A DNA stretch of 64,000 nt from Rhizobium sp. TH135 (GCF_002855515.1 NZ_PKRP01000007.1:1-64000), one strand, 5' to 3'; shown: positions 25,767 through 35,520, numbered from the stretch's first letter. A program made the numbers and translations. Notes: generated by a model not told the origin, from the letters alone.

Positions 25767-26111
25767 GCCGCACCTTCATTCTGGGTAGCAACGGTCGATT
25801 TCATGCGCTCTGCCTAACGGAAAACCGTTAAGGTCACGTTTTCACACCCGTTCTGGCCTGAGGACACGCCTGAAGTTTTCTGCACCGGCCACATGGCGAC
25901 GGCGAAGATGCGCCTTCGAAAGACGCAATGGGAACGAGGTTTTGCTTTTCCTGCCCTAATCTCTGGCCATCGCAAAGGAAGGGGCTCGCACCGACGAAAG
26001 CCGTTCGCCTTTGGAGGACGATAACAATCAGCGATGCTGCACGCTTCCGATCGTGCCGGACATGCGCTAGAGACACGGCGCCCGCGCCACGCCGAGGAGA
26101 TGAGAGAACCG
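25767..26111. other. Intergenic region between glycosyltransferase operon and purU
   Basis: A 345-bp divergent spacer. It must hold promoters for both sides. I see no riboswitch, tRNA or convincing small gene; the short frames on both strands lack ribosome binding sites and low-complexity or family features. Confidence 0.5.
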
Positions 26112-26996
26112 ATGACGAGCTATGTATTGACCGTATCCTGCCAGTCGACCCGCGGCATCGTCGCTGCGATCTCGGGTTATCTTGCCGAGCAGGGCTGCAA
26201 CATCGTCGATAGCTCCCAGTTCGACGACCTCCACACCGGCCAGTTCTTCATGCGCGTCTCCTTCATCTCGGAGGAAGGCGCCAATGAAGCCAAGCTTGAG
26301 AAGGGTTTCCTGCCCGTCGCCGAGAAGTTCGGCATGAACTGGAACCTGCATGACGCCGCCAAGCGCATGAAGGTGCTGTTGATGGTCTCGCGCTTCGGCC
26401 ACTGCCTGAACGATCTGCTCTACCGCTGGAAGATCGGCGCGCTGCCGATCGAGATCGTCGGTGTCGTCTCCAACCACTTCGACTATCAGAAGGTCGTCGT
26501 GAACCACGACATTCCTTTCCACCACATCCCGGTCACCAAGGCGAACAAGATTGAAGCCGAAGCTCGGATCATGGACCTAGTCGAGCAGACCGGCACCGAG
26601 CTGATCGTGCTTGCCCGCTACATGCAGATCCTGTCCGATCAGATGTGCCAGAAGATGTCCGGCAAGATCATCAACATCCACCACTCGTTCCTGCCCTCTT
26701 TCAAGGGCGCGAACCCCTACAAGCAGGCCTTCGAGCGCGGCGTAAAGCTGATCGGTGCGACGGCCCATTACGTCACCGCCGATCTCGACGAAGGCCCGAT
26801 CATCGAGCAGGACGTCGCCCGCATCACCCATGCGCAGTCGGCAGACGATTACGTCTCGATTGGCCGCGACGTGGAGAGCCAGGTGCTGGCGCGGGCCATC
26901 CACGCCCATATCCACCATCGAACATTCATCAACGGCAACCGTACGGTCGTCTTCCCGGCAAGCCCGGGCTCCTACGCCTCCGAGCGCATGGGCTAA
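26112..26996 (+). CDS. purU: Formyltetrahydrofolate deformylase
   Basis: Hydrolyses 10-formyl-THF to formate and THF, balancing one-carbon pools. The 294-residue protein has an N-terminal ACT domain (about 1-75: LTVSCQSTRGIVAAISGYLA) and a formyltransferase-fold domain with the catalytic Asn-His-Asp set: Asn and His in NIHHSFLPSF and Asp in ADLDEGPIIEQD. The start at 26112 gives the ACT domain directly; the frame upstream adds 26 unrelated residues. GAGGAGA lies upstream. Monocistronic as far as visible. Confidence 0.95.
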   Translation: MTSYVLTVSCQSTRGIVAAISGYLAEQGCNIVDSSQFDDLHTGQFFMRVSFISEEGANEAKLEKGFLPVAEKFGMNWNLHDAAKRMKVLLMVSRFGHCLNDLLYRWKIGALPIEIVGVVSNHFDYQKVVVNHDIPFHHIPVTKANKIEAEARIMDLVEQTGTELIVLARYMQILSDQMCQKMSGKIINIHHSFLPSFKGANPYKQAFERGVKLIGATAHYVTADLDEGPIIEQDVARITHAQSADDYVSIGRDVESQVLARAIHAHIHHRTFINGNRTVVFPASPGSYASERMG

Positions 26997-27112
26997 GGAT
27001 CGCAGGGGCGTCGGAAACGGCGCCCTTTGTCTTTTCCTCCAACGGTTCTGCGGGATAGACGCCAAGCAGCGCTCTGCTAATCTCCCGTCATGATTCCCCT
27101 GGGAGGAAATGT

Positions 27113-30040
27113 ATGGCCGACTCGGCTCTGCTCCAGCGCACAGAACTGCCGCGCCCGAACGTCTCGCTGGCAGATGCCAAGATCATCTTCAACGACTTCT
27201 ATGGCTTTACCGGCGAGATCCGGGAACTCGGCAGCCAGCAGGATCGCAATTTCCTCATCGATACCGGCAACGAGCGCCTCGTCCTGAAGGTAACGCGCGC
27301 CGACTATCCGCAGCACGAACTGGATGCGCAGAACCGCGCGATGGACCATCTGCGCAATCTCGATATCGGCTTGCGCATTCCCGAACCGATCCCCGCCCTC
27401 ACGGGTGAATACATTCCGCAGATCGAGCTCGGCGAGGAATACTACTGGATCCGGCTGCTCTCCTACCTCGACGGCCAGCCGCTCACGCGTCAGAAATATC
27501 TCGCGCCGGACGTCGTCGCCGCATTCGGCGACATTGTTGCGCGCGTCGCAACCGGACTGAAGGACTTCCGTCACGCAGGCCTGGAACGCGATCTACAATG
27601 GGATCTGCGCCGCGCTGGCCCCGTCGCCCTGCATCTCCTCAAATCCGTGACGGACCAGAAGCAGCGCGACCGGATCGCCAAGGCCATGATCATGGCTGTA
27701 AAGCGCCTCCAGCCGCTTGCGTCCGAACTTCGCATGCAGGCGATCCACCACGACATCACCGACGACAATGTTGTGGCGACGCCCAATGCCTCGCGGCGCC
27801 TCATGCCGGATGGCGTCATCGACTTTGGCGATGTCCTCTATGGCTGGCTGGTGGCAGACCTCGCTGTCACCTGTGCCGCCCTGCTCCATCATGCCGATGG
27901 CGACCCCTTCTTCATCCTGCCCGCCGTCAAGGCATTCCACGCACGCTACCCGTTGAACCAGGCGGAGCTGAAGGCACTCTGGCCCCTGATTGTCGCAAGG
28001 GCCGGCGTTCTCGTCGCCAGCAGCGAGCAGCAGCTCTCGATCGATCCGGACAACGACTATGTTCTGGGCAATATCGACCACGAGCGAATGATCTTCGAGG
28101 TCGCGACGTCGGTGCCCTACCCGCTGATGGAAGCCGCTATTCTCGAGGCTGCGGGCGCACTTCCCGAAGTACCGGACGTCACGGTCTCGTATGCTCTTCT
28201 GCCATCGTTGAACCCGGCGGACTTCCGGCTGACCGACCTCACGGTGACAAGTCCGGATCTGCCGCGCGACAGCTGGGCCGATCAGGAGATCGACTGGAAA
28301 CTTCTCGCCCGCGCCGCGATGGAGACCGGCATTGCTTCGACCCGCTACGGCGAGCATCGATTGTCCTATACCAAGCCTCTGTCGCAGACGCCGCCTGCAA
28401 CCTTCGCGCTTCACATCGACGTCTGCCTGCCGGGAGGCACGGAGGCATTCGCACCCTTCGATGCAACCATCATGCTCGACGGCCATCACCTGATCCTCTC
28501 CACGCCTGATCTCTGCCTGCATCTCGATGGCATAGACTGCAGCCTGGAGGACGGAGCGAGCATCAACGCCGGCGATGCGATTGGCGCCGTTGCCGGGGCC
28601 GCTGGCGGCGTCGGAGGCCTGCGCATCCAGCTTTGCCGCGATCCGGATCTGGTTCCCCCGCTCTTTGCCAAACCGCAGCAAAGCGCCATCTGGCGACGGA
28701 TCTGCCCGTCGCCTTCCCGCCTGCTCGGCGTCGGCATCGATGCCCCAGCACCGGAGAGCGAAAGCCTTCTGGCACGTCGCCACAAGAGCTTCGCCAAGCC
28801 CCAAAAAAACTACTACGCCGATCCGCCGCAGATCGAGCGCGGCTGGAAGGAACACCTCTTCGACGTCAAGGGCCGCGCCTATCTGGACATGGTCAACAAC
28901 GTCACGATCCTCGGTCATGGCAATCCGCGCCTCGCGGAAGCAGTCGGGCGCCAATGGGGCATGCTCAACACCAATTCGCGTTTCCATTACGCAGCGGTCG
29001 CCGAGTTCTCCGACCGGCTCGCCTCTCTGGCACCGGAAGGCCTGGACACGGTGTTTCTGGTAAATTCAGGCTCGGAAGCCGTGGACCTGGCTCTGCGTCT
29101 CGCCTGGGCCCATAGCGGCCACCGCAATATCCTGAGCCTCCTGGAAGCCTATCACGGCTGGACGGTCGCAAGCGACGCGGTCTCCACGTCGCTCGCAGAC
29201 AATCCACGCGCGCTGGAGACGCGCCCCGATTGGGTTCACCCGGTGCTCTCGCCGAACACCTATCGCGGCCAGTATCGCGGTGACGGCGCGACCGAAGGCT
29301 ATGTTCAGGCGGTTGCCGAGAAGATCGCGGAGATGGAGGCACGTGGCCTGCATCTCGGCGGCTTCATCGCCGAAAGCGTCTACGGCAATGCCGGCGGCAT
29401 TCCCCTGCCTCCTGGCTACCTTCAAGAGGTCTACGCCCTGGTGCGCGAACGCGGCGGCCTTTGCATCGCAGATGAGGTGCAGGTCGGCTATGGGCGCCTC
29501 GGTCACCATTTCTGGGGCTTCGAACAGCAGGGAGTCGTTCCCGACATCATCACGGTCGCCAAAGGCATGGGCAACGGCCAGCCGCTGGGCGCCGTGATCA
29601 CCCGCCGTGAGATCGCCGACAGCCTGGAGAAGGAGGGCTATTTCTTCTCATCCTCCGGCGGCAGCCCCGTCAGCTGTGTCGTCGGCATGACGGTCCTCGA
29701 CATCATGCGCGACGAAAACCTGCAAGCGAATGCCCGGGATGTTGGCGATTACCTCAAGGCCCGCCTCGAAGCGCTCGGTCAACGCTTTCCGATTGTCGGA
29801 GCCGTCCACGGCATGGGCCTTTATCTTGGCCTGGAATTCGTCCGCGACCGAGAAACGCTGGAGCCAGCAACCGAGGAAACGGCCGCGATCTGCGACCGGC
29901 TGCTTGATCTCGGCGTCATCATGCAACCGACAGGCGATCATCTTAACGTTTTGAAAATAAAGCCGCCGCTGTGCCTGACGCCGGAAAGCGCGGACTTCTT
30001 CGCGGAAATGCTGGAAAAGGTACTTTCCGACGGCTGGTGA
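27113..30040 (+). CDS. Kinase / lyase fusion: hydroxylysine-kinase-like domain and class III aminotransferase-fold phospho-lyase
   Basis: A 975-residue three-part protein. Residues about 25-330 are an APH/choline-kinase fold with the catalytic Asp214 in IHHDITDDNVV and metal-binding Asp237 in VIDFGDVLYG. Residues about 400-520 are a beta domain of the M23/lipoyl-like type. Residues about 555-975 are a class III PLP fold with Lys817 in TVAKGMGNGQPLG. Human HYKK and PHYKPL (or ETNPPL) are separate homologues of the two ends: the kinase phosphorylates 5-hydroxylysine and the lyase releases phosphate and ammonia, giving 2-aminoadipate semialdehyde. Substrate could instead be another amino alcohol. 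An aminoadipate-semialdehyde dehydrogenase gene lies 3 kb downstream, which favours hydroxylysine. Confidence 0.8.
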   Translation: MADSALLQRTELPRPNVSLADAKIIFNDFYGFTGEIRELGSQQDRNFLIDTGNERLVLKVTRADYPQHELDAQNRAMDHLRNLDIGLRIPEPIPALTGEYIPQIELGEEYYWIRLLSYLDGQPLTRQKYLAPDVVAAFGDIVARVATGLKDFRHAGLERDLQWDLRRAGPVALHLLKSVTDQKQRDRIAKAMIMAVKRLQPLASELRMQAIHHDITDDNVVATPNASRRLMPDGVIDFGDVLYGWLVADLAVTCAALLHHADGDPFFILPAVKAFHARYPLNQAELKALWPLIVARAGVLVASSEQQLSIDPDNDYVLGNIDHERMIFEVATSVPYPLMEAAILEAAGALPEVPDVTVSYALLPSLNPADFRLTDLTVTSPDLPRDSWADQEIDWKLLARAAMETGIASTRYGEHRLSYTKPLSQTPPATFALHIDVCLPGGTEAFAPFDATIMLDGHHLILSTPDLCLHLDGIDCSLEDGASINAGDAIGAVAGAAGGVGGLRIQLCRDPDLVPPLFAKPQQSAIWRRICPSPSRLLGVGIDAPAPESESLLARRHKSFAKPQKNYYADPPQIERGWKEHLFDVKGRAYLDMVNNVTILGHGNPRLAEAVGRQWGMLNTNSRFHYAAVAEFSDRLASLAPEGLDTVFLVNSGSEAVDLALRLAWAHSGHRNILSLLEAYHGWTVASDAVSTSLADNPRALETRPDWVHPVLSPNTYRGQYRGDGATEGYVQAVAEKIAEMEARGLHLGGFIAESVYGNAGGIPLPPGYLQEVYALVRERGGLCIADEVQVGYGRLGHHFWGFEQQGVVPDIITVAKGMGNGQPLGAVITRREIADSLEKEGYFFSSSGGSPVSCVVGMTVLDIMRDENLQANARDVGDYLKARLEALGQRFPIVGAVHGMGLYLGLEFVRDRETLEPATEETAAICDRLLDLGVIMQPTGDHLNVLKIKPPLCLTPESADFFAEMLEKVLSDGW

Positions 30041-30200
30041 TGAGCTTTCCAGGCACTACCATCTGCCTAACAGATGGTCGCGAAAACGCGCCATCACGTA
30101 AAGGAAACGCAAAGCCCAAATCTGGGTAGACTAAATGGCGGCTTCACAGGGTTTTCAAGAGTGGTCTATCTTCGGACAAAAGTAAGCCGAAGGAATACCC

Positions 30201-30608
30201 ATGCCCATCCTGCCGGAGCAAATCTCCACCCAGCTGTTGATCTGGGCCGTAGCTCTGTTCATCATCAAGCACCTGGCGGCTGACTTTCTTCTGCAGACCG
30301 GCTGGATGGCAAAGGGCAAGGAGCGCGTCGAGGGCTGGTTTGCGCCCCTTCTCGCCCACATCGCGGTGCATGCCGTCGGCACGCTTCTGATCGCATTGCT
30401 CCTCGCGCCGCAGATGGCGTGGCTGGCTCTGGTCGACCTGATCGTCCACGGCCTGATCGACAAGAGCAAGACGCAGATCCAGCATCGCTTCCGCTTCAAG
30501 GTCGAGCAGGCTGCCTATTGGTGGCTCCTCGGGGTAGACCAGACCCTCCATCACCTGACCCATCTGGCCTTCGCAGTCTGGATTGCCGCGGCAGCAAGCG
30601 GCGCTTGA
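30201..30608 (+). CDS. DUF3307 family membrane protein
   Basis: A 135-residue protein with three hydrophobic segments (about 12-30, 50-70 and 110-132) and histidines facing the membrane (IIKHLAADFLLQTGWM, LLAHIAVHAVGT, DLIVHGLIDKSK), the DUF3307 pattern. Function unknown. It lies alone after a 160-bp gap and converges with the LysR gene ending at 30619. Confidence 0.75.
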   Translation: MPILPEQISTQLLIWAVALFIIKHLAADFLLQTGWMAKGKERVEGWFAPLLAHIAVHAVGTLLIALLLAPQMAWLALVDLIVHGLIDKSKTQIQHRFRFKVEQAAYWWLLGVDQTLHHLTHLAFAVWIAAAASGA

Positions 30609-30618
30609 TCGAGAGGTT

Positions 30619-31512
30619 TCACGTCCGCGACAACTCGCGGACGATCCATTCGCGAAACGCAACAAGCGGCGGATAGGCCGCCCGTTCACGCGGGAAAGCA
30701 AGATAGTAGCGCTGAGCACTCGGCATGGGCTTGTTCACTGCCGGAACGAGCTCGCCGCGTTTGAGCTCCTCCTGGATGAGAAACGTCGGCAGGAGCGCGA
30801 CACCCAGGCCGCCGATCGCCGCCTGTGAGGCCGTGGCGAACTGGTCGAACAGCATGCCATGCACGCTTTCGAACGCGACCCCAGTCTCTGTGAACCATCG
30901 CTCCCAGGCGTCGGGACGTGTCGTTAGATGCAGAAGCGGCACATGAAGCAGGTCTGACGGCACCTCGATCCCATGCGCGCGCTTGAACTCCGGACTGCAG
31001 GCGGGAACCGTTTCCTCCTGCATCAGCAGTGTCAGCTCCGCACCCGGCCAGACGGCATCACCGAAATGGATCGCGGCATCGATCGAATCCAGGCGAAAGT
31101 CGAAGGGAGACAGCCGCGTCACGAGGTTGATCGTGATCCCGGGATTGGCTGCAAGAAACTGCCCCAGGCGCGGCGCAAGCCAGCGCGCACCGAAGGTCGG
31201 CAGGATTGCGAGGTTCAACGTTCCACCATGCGGATTGGCCCGCAGATTGAGCGATGCGCTCGAAATGCGCCGGAGCGCCTCCCGGATCTCGCGTGCATAG
31301 CTGTCGCCAGCGACCGTCAACCGTATGGTCTGCCTCTCGCGCAGGAAGAGTTCGACCCCGAGTTGGTTCTCAAGCGCCTTGATCTGGCGACTGACAGCAC
31401 TCTGGGTGAGGTCAAGCTCACGGGCAGCAGCCGTGATGCTGCCCGTCCGGGCTGCGGCCTCGAAGGCGGTCAGCAGGGAAAGCGACGGAAGAAAGCGACG
31501 CGCCGGTAGCAT
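30619..31512 (-). CDS. LysR-family regulator (GcvA-like), divergent from amaAB-like genes
   Basis: A 297-residue GcvA-type LysR protein: helix-turn-helix around GSITAAARELDLTQSAVSRQ, ligand domain with LAILPTFGARWLAPRL and DAAIHFGDAVWPGAE. It is a clear paralogue of the regulator at 46127 beside gcdH (LAILPTFG-RWL-PR and DAAIH-G---WPG are shared). It is divergent from the FAD oxidase gene and most likely controls that operon. The signal may be a lysine or pipecolate intermediate (inference). Confidence 0.88.
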   Translation of the reverse strand: MLPARRFLPSLSLLTAFEAAARTGSITAAARELDLTQSAVSRQIKALENQLGVELFLRERQTIRLTVAGDSYAREIREALRRISSASLNLRANPHGGTLNLAILPTFGARWLAPRLGQFLAANPGITINLVTRLSPFDFRLDSIDAAIHFGDAVWPGAELTLLMQEETVPACSPEFKRAHGIEVPSDLLHVPLLHLTTRPDAWERWFTETGVAFESVHGMLFDQFATASQAAIGGLGVALLPTFLIQEELKRGELVPAVNKPMPSAQRYYLAFPRERAAYPPLVAFREWIVRELSRT

Positions 31513-31671
31513 TAGTCATGCCTTTTCGGAATGATCTCTTGAGAATTTATCGCTGGAATGGGGTAGAACGGTCCTCTAGAAATCACAAGACAGTACGAGG
31601 CGGAATGATATCGGACAGGACCCATGTCCGGACTGCCGGCCTTGGAACCATTGAGAGCCCGGGGCCCCACC

Positions 31672-32955
31672 ATGCTGAACGATCCTCGCTCCCACGGACT
31701 TTGGGAAAAGACGGCCCCTGCTGCCCCGCAGACAACACCTCTGCAGGGTGCGGCAAAGGCAGATGTCGTGATTGTCGGTGGCGGCTACACCGGGCTTTCC
31801 GCAGCACTCCATCTGGCGGAAGCGGGCACCAGCGTCATTCTGTTGGAAGCCAAGGAGATCGGCTTCGGCGGCGCGGGCCGCAATGTCGGCCTGATCAATG
31901 CCGGCATGTGGGTGATGCCCGACGATCTTCCCGGTGAACTCGGCCCGGTCTATGGCGAGCGCCTGCTCGATCTGCTCGGCAACGGGCCACGCACGGTCAT
32001 GGATCTGATCGACCGGCACGGGATCGAATGCGAACTCGAACGCTCCGGCACGCTCCATTGCGCTGTGGGCACGGCAGGCCGCAAGGAAATCGAGGCACGC
32101 GCCGAACAGTGGCAGCGTCGCGGCGCGCCGGTCGAACTGCTCGACGAGGCGGAGACCGAGCACAAGATTTCCACGCGCGCCTACCAAGGCGCACTTCTCG
32201 ACCGCCGTGCCGGCACGCTGCAGCCGCTCGCCTATGCCCGTGGCCTTGCGCATGCAGCACAGAAGGCCGGAGCGGTGCTACATACGGCAAGCCCGGTCGA
32301 AGCCTATGACAAGACAGCAGAAGGCTGGCGGGTCACCACTGCGAACGGCACCGTGGATGCCCAATGGATCGTCGTCGCAACCGATGCCTATAGCCATGGC
32401 CCCTTTGCTGCCGTGCGCGAAGAGCAGGTCCATCTCCCCTACTTCAATTTTGCGACCACACCCCTCAGCGACAACCTGCGTAAGTCGATACTGACGGAGC
32501 GTCAGGGCTGCTGGGATACGAAGGAGATTCTCTCCTCCTTCCGCATGGACAAGGCCGGCCGAATGGTCTTTGGCAGCGTCGGCGCCCTGCGCGGCGCAGG
32601 CCTTGGGATCCATCGCGCCTGGGCCCAACGCGCACTGAAAGCGATCTTCCCGCAGATCGGCGACATCGCCTTCGAAAGCGAGTGGTACGGCCAGATCGGC
32701 ATGACGACGAATGCGCTCCCGCGCTTTCACAAGTTTGCGCCCGGCGTCATCGGCTTCTCCGGCTATAACGGCCGCGGCATCTCTCCGGGCACTGTCTTCG
32801 GCAAGACGATCGCGAGCCACATCCTCGGCCAGATGACAGAGGAAGAACTGCCCCTGCCCCTCACCGATCCCCACGCACCGGCCTTCCGCACCCTGAAGGA
32901 AGCATGGTACGAGGCCGGCGCCCAGGTGGCGCATCTGGCCGGCGCACGATTTTGA
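31672..32955 (+). CDS. amaA: FAD-dependent amine oxidase, L-pipecolate-oxidase-like
   Basis: A DadA/DAO-type flavoprotein of 427 residues with the FAD-binding VVIVGGGYTGLSAALHLAEAG near residue 33 and the C-terminal FSGYNGRGISPGT motif. The aldehyde dehydrogenase 38 bp downstream is of the AmaB/antiquitin type; in Pseudomonas putida AmaA oxidises L-pipecolate to piperideine-6-carboxylate, which AmaB then oxidises, so this pairing supports the same role. Sarcosine or glutamylputrescine oxidase activity is the main alternative. The start is uncertain: ATG at 31624 (with AGGA 5 bp upstream) would add 16 residues. Confidence 0.75.
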   Translation: MLNDPRSHGLWEKTAPAAPQTTPLQGAAKADVVIVGGGYTGLSAALHLAEAGTSVILLEAKEIGFGGAGRNVGLINAGMWVMPDDLPGELGPVYGERLLDLLGNGPRTVMDLIDRHGIECELERSGTLHCAVGTAGRKEIEARAEQWQRRGAPVELLDEAETEHKISTRAYQGALLDRRAGTLQPLAYARGLAHAAQKAGAVLHTASPVEAYDKTAEGWRVTTANGTVDAQWIVVATDAYSHGPFAAVREEQVHLPYFNFATTPLSDNLRKSILTERQGCWDTKEILSSFRMDKAGRMVFGSVGALRGAGLGIHRAWAQRALKAIFPQIGDIAFESEWYGQIGMTTNALPRFHKFAPGVIGFSGYNGRGISPGTVFGKTIASHILGQMTEEELPLPLTDPHAPAFRTLKEAWYEAGAQVAHLAGARF

Positions 32956-32993
32956 ACGAACAAGAACCAGGTAGACCTGACGGAAGGACCACC

Positions 32994-34535
32994 ATGACCC
33001 TCGCCACTCTCAAATTCTCCGCCGAAACGGCATCGCTGATGGCAAGCTTCGGTGTCGACGCCAAGGCGCTGACCGGCGGCACGCTTTCGGTACGGTCGCC
33101 AATCAACGGCGAAACCATCGCAGCCGTCGCCGAAATCTCTGCTGACGACACCCGCAAGGCGATCGACGAGGCCCACAAGGCCTTCCTCGAATGGCGCCTC
33201 GTACCGGCCCCGCAGCGTGGCGAACTGATCCGTCTGCTCGGCGAAGAGCTGCGTGCAGCCAAGACCGAGCTCGGCCGCCTCGTCTCCATCGAAGTCGGCA
33301 AGATCACCTCGGAAGGCCTTGGCGAAGTCCAGGAAATGATCGACATCTGCGATTTCGCCGTCGGCCTGTCGCGCCAGCTTTACGGCCTGACGATCGCCAC
33401 TGAGCGCGCCGAACACCGCATGATGGAAACCTGGCACCCGCTCGGCGTCACCGGCATCATCTCGGCCTTCAACTTCCCCGTCGCCGTCTGGTCCTGGAAT
33501 GCGGCGCTGGCACTTGTCTGCGGCAACTCGACGATCTGGAAGCCGTCGGAGAAGACCCCGCTCACCGCCATCGCCACCCATGCGATCTTCGAAAAGGCCG
33601 TGAAGCGTTACAACGCGCAAGGCGGCAAGGCCCCGGCCAATCTCGCGACGCTGCTGATCGGCGGCCGTGACATCGGCGAGATCCTCGTCGATCACCCAAA
33701 GGTCCCGCTGATCTCGGCGACCGGCTCGACCGCCATGGGTCGCGCGGTCGGCCCGCGTGTCGCCTCGCGCTTCGGCCGCTCTATCCTCGAGCTTGGCGGC
33801 AACAATGCCGCCATCGTCGGTCCGACCGCCGATCTCGACCTGACACTGCGCGGCGTCGCCTTCTCGGCCATGGGCACTGCCGGCCAGCGCTGCACGACGC
33901 TGCGTCGCCTCTTCGTCCACGAGAGCGTTTACGACACGCTGGTGCCGCGCCTCGTTAAGGCCTATGGCTCTGTCACCATCGGCAACCCGCTCGAAGCCGG
34001 CAATCTGATCGGACCACTGATCGACAAGGGCTCCTACGAGCGCATGCAGCACGCGCTTGAGGCGGCCAAGGCCAATGGCGGCAAGGTGCACGGTGGCGAC
34101 CGCGTTCGCACCGATGAGTCCGCTGAGGCCTATTACGTCCGTCCGGCTCTCGTCGAGATGCCGGAACAGTGCGGTCCGGTCGTCGAGGAAACCTTCGCGC
34201 CGATCCTCTACGTCATCAAGTATGCAAACTTCGACGATGCACTGGCGTTGAACAACGACGTTCCACAGGGCCTCTCCTCGTCGATCTTCACCAACGACAT
34301 CCGCGAAGCCGAAGCCTTCGTCTCAGACCGTGGTTCGGATTGCGGCATCGCCAACGTCAATATCGGCCCGTCGGGTGCGGAAATTGGTGGCGCCTTCGGT
34401 GGCGAGAAGGAAACCGGCGGTGGCCGTGAATCCGGCTCGGACAGCTGGAAGGCTTATATGCGCCGCCAGACCAACACCGTGAACTACGGTCGCACCCTGC
34501 CGCTCGCCCAGGGCGTCAAGTTCGACATCGACTAA
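32994..34535 (+). CDS. amaB: 2-Aminoadipate-6-semialdehyde dehydrogenase (ALDH7/antiquitin type)
   Basis: A 513-residue aldehyde dehydrogenase. Catalytic Cys300 is in GTAGQRCTTLRR and Glu266 in LELGGNNAAIVG; the segments ISAFNFPVAVWSWN and the C-terminal GGAFGGEKETGGGRESGSD-like run are hallmarks of the ALDH7A1/antiquitin group that oxidises aminoadipate semialdehyde to 2-aminoadipate. The start at 32994 follows GGAAGGA. Upstream amaA-like oxidase and the hydroxylysine-type fusion both yield this substrate. A terminator follows. Confidence 0.9.
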   Translation: MTLATLKFSAETASLMASFGVDAKALTGGTLSVRSPINGETIAAVAEISADDTRKAIDEAHKAFLEWRLVPAPQRGELIRLLGEELRAAKTELGRLVSIEVGKITSEGLGEVQEMIDICDFAVGLSRQLYGLTIATERAEHRMMETWHPLGVTGIISAFNFPVAVWSWNAALALVCGNSTIWKPSEKTPLTAIATHAIFEKAVKRYNAQGGKAPANLATLLIGGRDIGEILVDHPKVPLISATGSTAMGRAVGPRVASRFGRSILELGGNNAAIVGPTADLDLTLRGVAFSAMGTAGQRCTTLRRLFVHESVYDTLVPRLVKAYGSVTIGNPLEAGNLIGPLIDKGSYERMQHALEAAKANGGKVHGGDRVRTDESAEAYYVRPALVEMPEQCGPVVEETFAPILYVIKYANFDDALALNNDVPQGLSSSIFTNDIREAEAFVSDRGSDCGIANVNIGPSGAEIGGAFGGEKETGGGRESGSDSWKAYMRRQTNTVNYGRTLPLAQGVKFDID

Positions 34536-34541
34536 AAACAC

Positions 34542-34573
34542 AAAGGCCGGCGGTCATCCCGCCGGCCTTTTCT
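34542..34573. terminator. Bidirectional terminator between amaB and tonB
   Basis: A 12-bp perfect stem (34542-34553 with 34559-34570), loop TCATC. T-rich on the right for the plus strand and preceded by a run of A for the minus strand, so it serves both converging genes. Confidence 0.88.
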
Positions 34574-34590
34574 AATTCTATGGCTGCCAC

Positions 34591-35520
34591 TCAGCGAAGG
34601 TTGAACCGCACCGGGGCAGTAATCGTCTTGTTGACACCCTCCGGCGGCGCCGGAACCGGGGAAGCTGCCCGCACCATGTCGAGCACGGCGCTGTCGAGCG
34701 TTGGATAGCCCGAGGACCGCGACAGCGATACCGACAGCACATTGCCGGAATCATCGATCCGGAACCGCACATAGACGGTCCCCTCTTCCCGATTGCTGCG
34801 CGCCGCACTCGGATAGCGCTTGCGGCGCTCCAGATGTGACATCAAACGCGACTGCCATTTTGCAGGCGAGACACTGCGTCCGGACCCATTGGCCGCTGCA
34901 GCCGCCGCATTGCGGTTCGACTGGGCAACCTCCGCCTTGGCAGTCCGAGCCGCCTGCGTTGCTGGCGGCTGGACCTGCTTCTTCACCACCTTCTTGGGCG
35001 CGGGTTCTTTCTTCTTCTCGACCTCCGGCTTGGGCACCGGCGGACGCATCATCGGGATCGGAACCTCGACGTTTTCAAGTTCGGCCAACACCATCTGCTC
35101 GATCGGATCGATTTCCGGCACGGGTTCCGGAAGAGGCTCCGGTTCGATCAGCGGCGGCGGCTCCGGAAGGGCTTCTGCCACCTCAGGCTCCGGCTCGGGC
35201 TCCGGTGGCGGAGGTTCAGGCAAGGGCTGCTCGACCGGCTCCGGAATCGGCTCCGGCAACGGCTCGCTGGTTGCAGTCTTCACCTCTTCGGAGTCGACCT
35301 GCTCCGTGGAGATCTCGTTCTCTTCGGTGATCGCGGCTTCGGGCTCTGGCGCAAGCTCGATCATGATCGCCGGTGGCGGCCCGCTGTCGGCGATCACCAT
35401 CTCCGGTTCGCGAAGGAGAACCGCCACGGCTCCCGCATGCGCGGTCGCAATCAGGAGGCCGGCCGTGGTCCACAATAGCCCCTCGCCGACGACACGCCTC
35501 GTGGAGCGGGGCTCGATCAT
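34591..35520 (-). CDS. tonB: TonB energy-transducing protein
   Basis: A 309-residue TonB: short cytoplasmic start, one membrane helix (about residues 14-36), a long Pro/Glu-rich periplasmic spacer (about 45-165, many EPEP and LPEP repeats), a Lys-rich PKKVVKKQVQ stretch, and the C-terminal TonB domain (about 225-309: RKRYPSAARSNREEGTVYVR, SSGYPTLDSAVLDMVRAA). It transmits proton-motive energy to outer-membrane iron or vitamin receptors. Overlaps exbD by 4 bp. Confidence 0.95.
   Translation of the reverse strand: MIEPRSTRRVVGEGLLWTTAGLLIATAHAGAVAVLLREPEMVIADSGPPPAIMIELAPEPEAAITEENEISTEQVDSEEVKTATSEPLPEPIPEPVEQPLPEPPPPEPEPEPEVAEALPEPPPLIEPEPLPEPVPEIDPIEQMVLAELENVEVPIPMMRPPVPKPEVEKKKEPAPKKVVKKQVQPPATQAARTAKAEVAQSNRNAAAAAANGSGRSVSPAKWQSRLMSHLERRKRYPSAARSNREEGTVYVRFRIDDSGNVLSVSLSRSSGYPTLDSAVLDMVRAASPVPAPPEGVNKTITAPVRFNLR

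Noticed and set aside
27593-28987. A 464-residue minus-strand frame under the kinase/lyase fusion
   Set aside because: Shadow of a clear multi-domain gene; no domain of its own.
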